Source: Monarcha castaneiventris obscurior
Lineage: Eukaryota > Chordata > Aves > Passeriformes > Monarchidae
Reading direction: 5' to 3'
Assembly: GCA_026261815.1 (NCBI GenBank)
Contig: JAMPIT010000699.1
Span: 682,001 to 746,000, forward strand
Length of the DNA stretch: 64,000 nt
The notes beneath the pieces are model-generated. The model had not been told where the DNA came from and did not search any database. It saw nothing but the letters and a program-made list of their open reading frames with translations. Shown here piece after piece: positions 56,456-64,000 of this stretch; the first letter of the stretch is position 1; the number at the start of each line of letters is the position of its first letter. The position numbers were made by a program, and so were the translations under genes.

Positions 56456-58275
56456 TCCCCAGCACATTCCCAGTTGCTCCCAGTGTGGTCCCAGTCCCCA
56501 CCCGAATGGTCTCAGACACTCCCAGTATATCCCAGTTGTGCTGAACATCCTTGTAGTCAATCCCAGGCATTCCCGGTTACCTCACCATGGTTCAGTTGAC
56601 CCCAGCATTATCCCAGTCACCCCCAGTACATCCCAGTTGTCACCAGCATGCACCCTGTCATTCCCAGTTGCTCCCAGTTCCTCCCAGTGTCTGTGCAGTT
56701 GGCTCCCAGCATGGGCCTGGCAGCTCCCAGTAACTCCCAGTCAGGGTCCAGTCATGCCCACCATTATCCCAGTGTGATTGTAGCCACTCCCAGTATGATC
56801 CCAGTCAGTCCCAGTCACTCCCAGTATGATGCCAGTGGCCCCCAGTGTGATCCCAGTTGCTCCCTGTCAATGCCAGCATGACCCCAGTAGCCTCCAGTAT
56901 GATCCCCATGATTCCCTGTCTCTCCCAGTATATCCCAGTCACCCCCAGCATGCTCCTAGTCACTCCTACCTCCTCCCAGTTGCTTGCAGCATGATTCCAG
57001 TTGCTCACAGCCACTCCCAGTCAATCCCAGGATGATCCAGCAACCCTCTGTGTGATCCCAGTCTCAGCCAGCATGGACCCAACTGCTTCCACTGTGATCC
57101 CAGTATGAACCCAAGTTGCCTCCAGAACAGTTCCAGTTCTTCCCAGTTCCTCCCAGTATGATGCCATTTGCCCCTAGGATAGCCCCAGTCCCTCTCAGCA
57201 TGGTCCCAGTCAGGCCCAGTGTCCCCCAGTGTAGATCCAGTCACTCCCAGTGTCCCCCAGCATGATCCCAGTTGTCCCCAGCATGGGCTCAGCTGTTCCC
57301 CGAGTGGTTCCAGTCACTCCAGTATGGTTACAGACACTCCCAGTACATCCCAGTTGCCCTCAGCATGTTCCTAGTCTTTCCCAGGCACTCCCAGTGTCCC
57401 CAGTAAGGTTCTTGTTACCTCAGAATGATCCCAGTCTTTCCCAGTTACTCCCAGTTACCTCCAGCATGATCCCAGTTTGTGTCAGTTGCCCAAAGTGTGG
57501 TCCCAGCTGCTCCCAGTATGGTCCCAGTTGCCCCAGTTGTGGTCTCAGTCCCCTCAGCATGGTTCCAGTACCTTCCAGTTGATCCCAGCTGCTCCCAATG
57601 TGTCCACATTTTCCTCCCAACATGGGCCCAGTTGCTCCCAGTAAGTCCCAGTCAGTTTCCATTCACACCCACTGTAATCCCAGTGGCTCCCAGGATGATC
57701 CAATAGGACCCGTAGTCACTCCCAGTCTGGTTCCAGTCACTTCCAGGATGATCCCAGTCACTCCCAGTGTGATCCCAGTTGCCCCAAATGTGATCCCAGT
57801 TTCTCCCTCTCAACGTCAGTATGATCCCAGTAACCTCCTTCCCACCAGTCCCAATGTGATCCCAGTTGCACCCAGTCACCCCCAGTATGACCAAATCACT
57901 TCCTGACATTCCGAGTATTATTGCAGTCATGCCCAGTGACTCCCTGTCACTCCCAGTGTGGGCCCAGATGCTCCCAGTATTAATCCAGTCAGTCCCAGTC
58001 ACTCCAAATATGATCCCATTTGCACCCAGTGTGGTCTCCGTTGTTCCCACTCATCTCCAGTATGGTTCCAGTCAGGGCTATCACCTTTCCAGTCATTCCC
58101 CTTCTGGTTCCAGTATGATCCCAGTCACTCTCAGATACTCCCAGTACTATTCCAGTCACTCCCAGTACAATCCCCGCTAGTTCCAGTGGGATCCAGTATG
58201 GCCCCAGCATGGGCACAGCTGCTTCCATTATCATCCAGTGTGGTTCCAGTTGCTCCCATTTGCCCCCACTGTGGT
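56456..58275. repeat. ACTGGGA minisatellite, arm B (right of CR1)
   Basis: TCCCAGT on the plus strand. Mirrors most of arm A block 1. Confidence 0.95.
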
Positions 58276-60337
<2,062 letters not shown>

Positions 60338-60837
60338 GGGAAGCCCTGCAAGTGCCCTGAGTGCAGGAAGAGCTTCATCCTCTACTCCAACTTCATTCCC
60401 AACAGAGGAGCCACATTTTGCAGAGCCCTGCTGACCCACATTCCCCGTGATCCAGTTTGGGAAGACCCCTGGCTGGTGCTCTCCACGTCCTCCTGGATCC
60501 CTGTAGGCACCTGAGTGAACGCAGGGGCTGGAACATCCATCTGGACTCTGACCGAAATCGGAAATTCATTGGGAAGAGCTGATTTGTTGACTTTACAGCC
60601 CAAAAATTCTCACGTACTCTGTTCAATTGTTTCTTCTGGTTGCATCCAGCAACCTTGGATGACCTTGGAGGTCTTTTTCAACCTAAATAGTTTCCTCCTT
60701 CATCCTGTCCAAACAACCAAAATTGGGGTAGAAATAAAGAAATTCAACAAAGGTATCTAAAGCGGCACCATTTTACTGGGATTTGGGGGTGAATTTGGTT
60801 CAGGGGAATATTCAGGAGATTTCAGGTGTTGTGAGGC
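60338..60837. other. Interval between zinc-finger gene and class II fragment, arm B
   Basis: Mirror of 22644-23172, non-coding, with a CR1-like 3' fragment near 60645-60690. Confidence 0.6.
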
Positions 60838-60906
60838 CATGGGCTGGGCCACGATCTCGTAGTTGTGCTGGCAGAACGTGTCCACCTGAACCCGTCTGTT
60901 CTCCAG
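60838..60906 (-). pseudogene. MHC class II beta exon 2 fragment, arm B
   Basis: Minus strand reads LENRRVQVDTFCQHNYEI, matching the end of the beta-1 domain in arm A (22578-22640). It is cut at 60906/60907 by the ERV-C LTR. Confidence 0.75.
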
Positions 60907-61615
60907 TGTGGGAAATGGAGTTGCAGAGAGTTCGCAGGTACAGACAGAGTACATAAACAGCATTGTGCTCGAGCAGATAGAAATGGATACATGTTTCGAT
61001 TTGAGACCTTGGCAGAAGCTGCCTGAGCTAGAAAAGTGAGCTTTGCTTTTACAGCTTAAAGTGAAAACGCAGCTTTGCAGTTTTGTAGTTTTGAAATAAG
61101 TTTGCTTTATAAAAGTAAAGATGTATTTTTAATAAGTAAGATCATGTTTTATGTAAGAAATAATAGTGATAAGTAAAAGAGTTAAGAATTTTAAGTTTAG
61201 CAATAAACCTTATAATGAAACTTCTTAGAAAGTTAACGTGTAGCAATATAAGCGTGCACCATAGGCCTTAATAACAATGTAGTGATTGGTTAAGAAAATG
61301 CGCATTGCGGTAAATTGTACAATGATGATTGGTACAAATGTGTCAGCAAGCTTTGTGGCATTTGCTTATTGGCTTAAAAAAGTATAGAAGGCTTTGTAGG
61401 AAAAAAGTAACAACTACTGCTGGTGCAGTTGCCCTGGCATCTGCACGTTTGCTGCTGCTATCTTACCTACCTCAGTAGTTGCGCTTGCTGCAGCTACCCC
61501 TGCTATTGCTGCTATGGCCAATCCCTGTCACACCCTTCAATAAACATGAGACTGATGCAAAAATAAATCATCCAAGTGACATCTCTGTGTTCCTGAGACC
61601 CCACTAATCCCGACA
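60907..61615 (+). mobile_element. ERV-C 5' LTR
   Basis: 709 bp, TGTGGGAAATGG…TCCCGACA. TATA-like TTAAAAAAGTATAGAAGG near 61373 and AATAAA near 61541. The left edge is fixed by loss of homology to arm A (ctgttctccag). Confidence 0.82.
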
Positions 61616-61618
61616 AAT

Positions 61619-61636
61619 TGGTGCTCGCTGTGTGAG
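61619..61636 (+). other. ERV-C candidate primer-binding site
   Basis: TGGTGCTCGCTGTGTGAG lies three bases after the LTR. The position is right, but I cannot assign the tRNA. Confidence 0.5.
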
Positions 61637-61857
61637 GAGGAAGCAAAAGACTTTGTCGATTGTTGGGACGCCCCAGAGGACGATTTTAAGTGCGGTTTGA
61701 TGAAACCGTATTCCGCGGACTAGAGGCACCTGAAACGAAGGTGGATCGGACTTCTACTCGCTGCTAGAGGAAGCAGAACACCCGAGCCCGCTGGACGAGC
61801 CGGAGAGGGTCCGTACCTGAGCACCTGTTAGAGGAATACAGGTGAGCTCTGGGGAAC

Positions 61858-62820
61858 ATGGGGCAAGAAATGTCCCGGGAACAGAGAGATGTCTATGACC
61901 GTTTAAAGTCACTGATACGGTCAAGCCCTCATACCGTGCCCGATTCGGAGCTTGAAGATCTTCTCCGTTGGGTACAGAAAAATTTACCCGAGGCGGACCT
62001 CGCATCTGCTTTCACTTTGGCTCTGTGGGATTCGGTTGGAATTAAGCTTTATGACGCGATCACTCGCCGCGATCTTTCGGTTGCTAAGCTACTTGCACCA
62101 TCTCGGGTGCTTGTCGAGATTTTTAGATCGCAGTCTCGCCCCGCGGTGCCCACATCTCCCGCGCCATCTCCGCCTCCCTCAGATTCACTGCAGCCTCCGG
62201 CGGCTCCCTCTGCCCCTCCGCCATTGCCGCCACCGCACCCCCCGCGCCCCCCGCCACCTGTGCCACCTCCCCCCAATGACACGGAGGAAAGGGAACAGCA
62301 ACAGGGATCCGGAACTTCCGGAATCTACGCGCAGGTTGCGACAGAGCAAGACCTAGCAATCGGTTTCAGTTTTGAGAAAGATACTGATTTGTTAGATTCG
62401 GGTCCGCTTTATCCAGAGCGCGAACCCAGTAAAGCGGCGGTCTATCCTGGCACAGATTGGGTGGCAGAGAGACGTAAAGCGATTAAGGAGGGGGACTTTG
62501 ATATGTTGCGCGATCCGCTTTTTGCTGTGCCTGTTAGATACAACAGACAAAATCAAAATCCGAGATGGGAGAGAATGAGACATAATGAAATTAAAGATTT
62601 ACGAAAAGCTATAAAAGACAGTGGACTAAGTTCGCCGTATTTTAAACAGTTGCTGAAAGGCAACGCACGCCACCGCGTGACGAAACAAGTAGTGGCAGCT
62701 CACCAGAACGGGCCCGATGCGTTTGGAGACCCGAACCACACACTGTCAGCAAGATCGTCCAGCATCTCCCCAGATTACTACCACCAGGGTCCTACTGCGA
62801 CTTGGAGGCTTCCAAATTAA
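61858..62820 (+). pseudogene. gag: ERV-C gag, internally deleted
   Basis: Start at ATG 61858 gives MGQEMSREQRD, a myristoylation-type N-terminus with a betaretroviral matrix-like helical domain. A long proline-rich stretch follows (PPPLPPPHPPRPPPP), then a capsid N-terminal segment (EIKDLRKAIKDSGLSSPYF). The frame then loses capsid similarity and ends at 62820, about 18 bases into the next frame. Most of capsid and the nucleocapsid are missing, presumably by deletion. Confidence 0.8.
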
Positions 62821-63482
62821 TATTTTTCACACACGAGTTTCATTATACAATACCTACAGGAGTCACTGGAACATCTGAAGAAAGGCAAGAATTTTTAATT
62901 ATGGGAAAAGATGCTTGTTCTATAATAGGCCTTGTTGTCTATCCAACTATTGTTGCAGCTAATTTTCATGAAGAATTAACAGTTTTAGCTCTAGCTCTTC
63001 AACCTCCATTAGTGATTCCTGCAGGAATGAAGATTGCCACAGCTGTTGCAGTACCCACTGTGCCTACACACCAGGCCATAGAAATGGGATGTCAGCGAGG
63101 TCTGCTTTCAGTGACAGACTCTGCTCCATCGCCTGAAGTTTATTGGACCGAACTCATCGGCCGTGGTCGACCACAGCGAACCTTCAGCCTGACACATAAC
63201 AGCAAGACAATTAAAGTCACAGGTCTGCTGGACACAGGTGCAGATGTCACAATCGTATCTCAATCGCTTTGGCCGAGTGATTGGAAGTTAGTCATACCTT
63301 CAGACTCTCTTTCAGGTATCGGTGGAGTTTCAGTGTGCTTGCAAAGTGCATTCATGACTACAGTCAGAGACCAGGAAGGAAAAACAGCAGCTGTTCATCC
63401 CTTCGTTGAGACAAAGCCCATCACAGTTTGGGGAAGAGACTTGCTATCTCAGTGGGGAGCAAAATTAGAAGTGGGTTTTTAG
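62821..63482 (+). CDS. pro: ERV-C dUTPase-like domain plus protease
   Basis: The open frame begins upstream at about 62802 without a clear start of its own. In betaretroviruses this region is reached by frameshifting from gag. First part: a dUTPase-like fold (IIGLVVYPTIVAANFHEELT…PPLVIPAGMKIATAVAVP) lacking the acidic substrate-binding motif, so probably not an active dUTPase. Second part: aspartic protease with intact LLDTGADVTIV and the WGRDLLSQWG end. Ends at the TAG at 63480-63482, directly after a slippery heptamer. Confidence 0.8.
63473..63479 (+). promoter_or_regulatory. Candidate -1 frameshift heptamer (pro-pol) of ERV-C
   Basis: GGGTTTT in frame G-GGT-TTT, followed at once by the TAG of protease. 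The pol frame (SGFLVGATAAL) is -1 here. Confidence 0.6.
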
Positions 63483-64000
63483 TGGGGGCCACTGCAGCAC
63501 TCACCACTCCAAAGCTGTCTTGGAAGACTAATGACGCAATTTGGGTGGCACAATGGCCCCTAGAAGAAAAGAAATTGAGTGCCCTCAAAGAACTGATAGC
63601 TGAGCAACTGCAAAAAGGCCACATTAAACCAACAAACAGTCCCTGGAATTCACCTGTATTTGGCATTCACAAAAGAACTTCTGACTCCTGGAGATTGCTT
63701 CATGATCTCAGAAGAATTAATGAAGTAATTAAAGATATGGGACCTCTTTAGCCTGGGCTTCCTTCCCTCTCGATGACCCCAAGAGATTGGTCTCTTGTCG
63801 TCATTGATCTGAAAGATTGTTTCTTCAGCATTCCACTTCACCCAGAAGATGCTCCACGGTTTGCATTTTCAGTCCCTAGTGTCAACAGAGAAGAACCACT
63901 GCAAAGGTATCATTGGGTGATCCTCCCTCAAGGAATGAAAAATTCACCCACAATTTGCCAATGGTTCGTGGCACAAGCCTTGTCTCCAGCTCGGAAGAAA
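63475..64000 (+). pseudogene. pol: ERV-C pol, N-terminal RT, nonsense-interrupted, truncated by window
   Basis: RT start (WVAQWPLEEKKLSALKELI, NSPWNSPVFGIHKR, WRLLHDLRRIN) interrupted by TAG at 63749-63751, then motif A ([15 protein letters not shown]) and LPQGMKNSP in the same frame. Continues past the window end. Confidence 0.88.

Larger units (their letters stand above)
60907..64000 (+). mobile_element. ERV-C: class II provirus, 5' part, runs off the window
   Basis: 5' LTR 60907-61615, primer site, truncated gag, dUTPase-like/protease, start of RT. Similar in layout to ERV-B but a different family. Inserted into the class II beta exon of arm B. The 3' half and target duplication lie beyond the window. 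Confidence 0.9.

Overview
The window looks like songbird (passerine) genomic DNA, probably from an MHC-bearing, repeat-rich microchromosome or similar accessory region. The reasons are a CR1 LINE with the ATTCTGTG-type 3' end, avian-type MHC class I and class II beta exon remnants, PIM-like kinase fragments of the sort expanded in passerines, C2H2 zinc-finger genes with a passerine-style leader exon, and a very high density of endogenous retroviruses (ERVs). I see no bacterial or phage genes and no rRNA or tRNA gene.

Layout. 1-1776: 3' end of a degraded provirus (env TM remnant, polypurine tract, LTR). 1795-3271: minisatellite and non-coding DNA. 3272-13277: a gammaretrovirus-like provirus on the minus strand (ERV-1, 3620-12929) between two copies of a ~345 bp host direct repeat. 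13278-16180: tandemly duplicated DNA with PIM-kinase-like pseudo-exons. 16181-19870: a 3.7 kb almost pure pyrimidine satellite. 19871-22438: non-coding DNA with a probable solo LTR.

22439-60906 is dominated by a large inverted duplication. Arm A (about 22590-34125) and arm B (about 47418-60906, reversed) each carry, from outside to inside: an MHC class II beta exon 2 remnant, a C2H2 zinc-finger gene, long ACTGGGA-type minisatellites, a GC-rich block, an MHC class I pseudogene and a long LTR. Arm B has gained a nearly full-length CR1 (53034-56455) and lost the class I alpha-2 exon. Arm A has gained a 373 bp LTR (31744-32116). The 13 kb spacer holds an orphan gag-like ORF (ERV-2), a complete class II provirus with a 6 bp target-site duplication (ERV-B, 36366-42159), and a 5'-truncated relative of ERV-1 on the minus strand (ERV-3, 42166-47417).

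60907-64000: another class II provirus (ERV-C) has inserted into the class II beta exon of arm B and runs off the window.

How the parts work together: no intact host pathway is present. The only plausible protein-coding host genes are the two zinc-finger paralogues. The ERV reading frames are mostly broken. The longest clean ones are the ERV-B pol ORF and the ERV-2 gag-like ORF. The nested insertions give a relative order of events: class I nonsense mutation and LTR insertion, then inverted duplication, then arm-specific CR1, LTR, minisatellite and ERV-C changes. The ERV-B insertion is younger than the spacer junction it interrupts. All homology statements are by eye, without alignment software.
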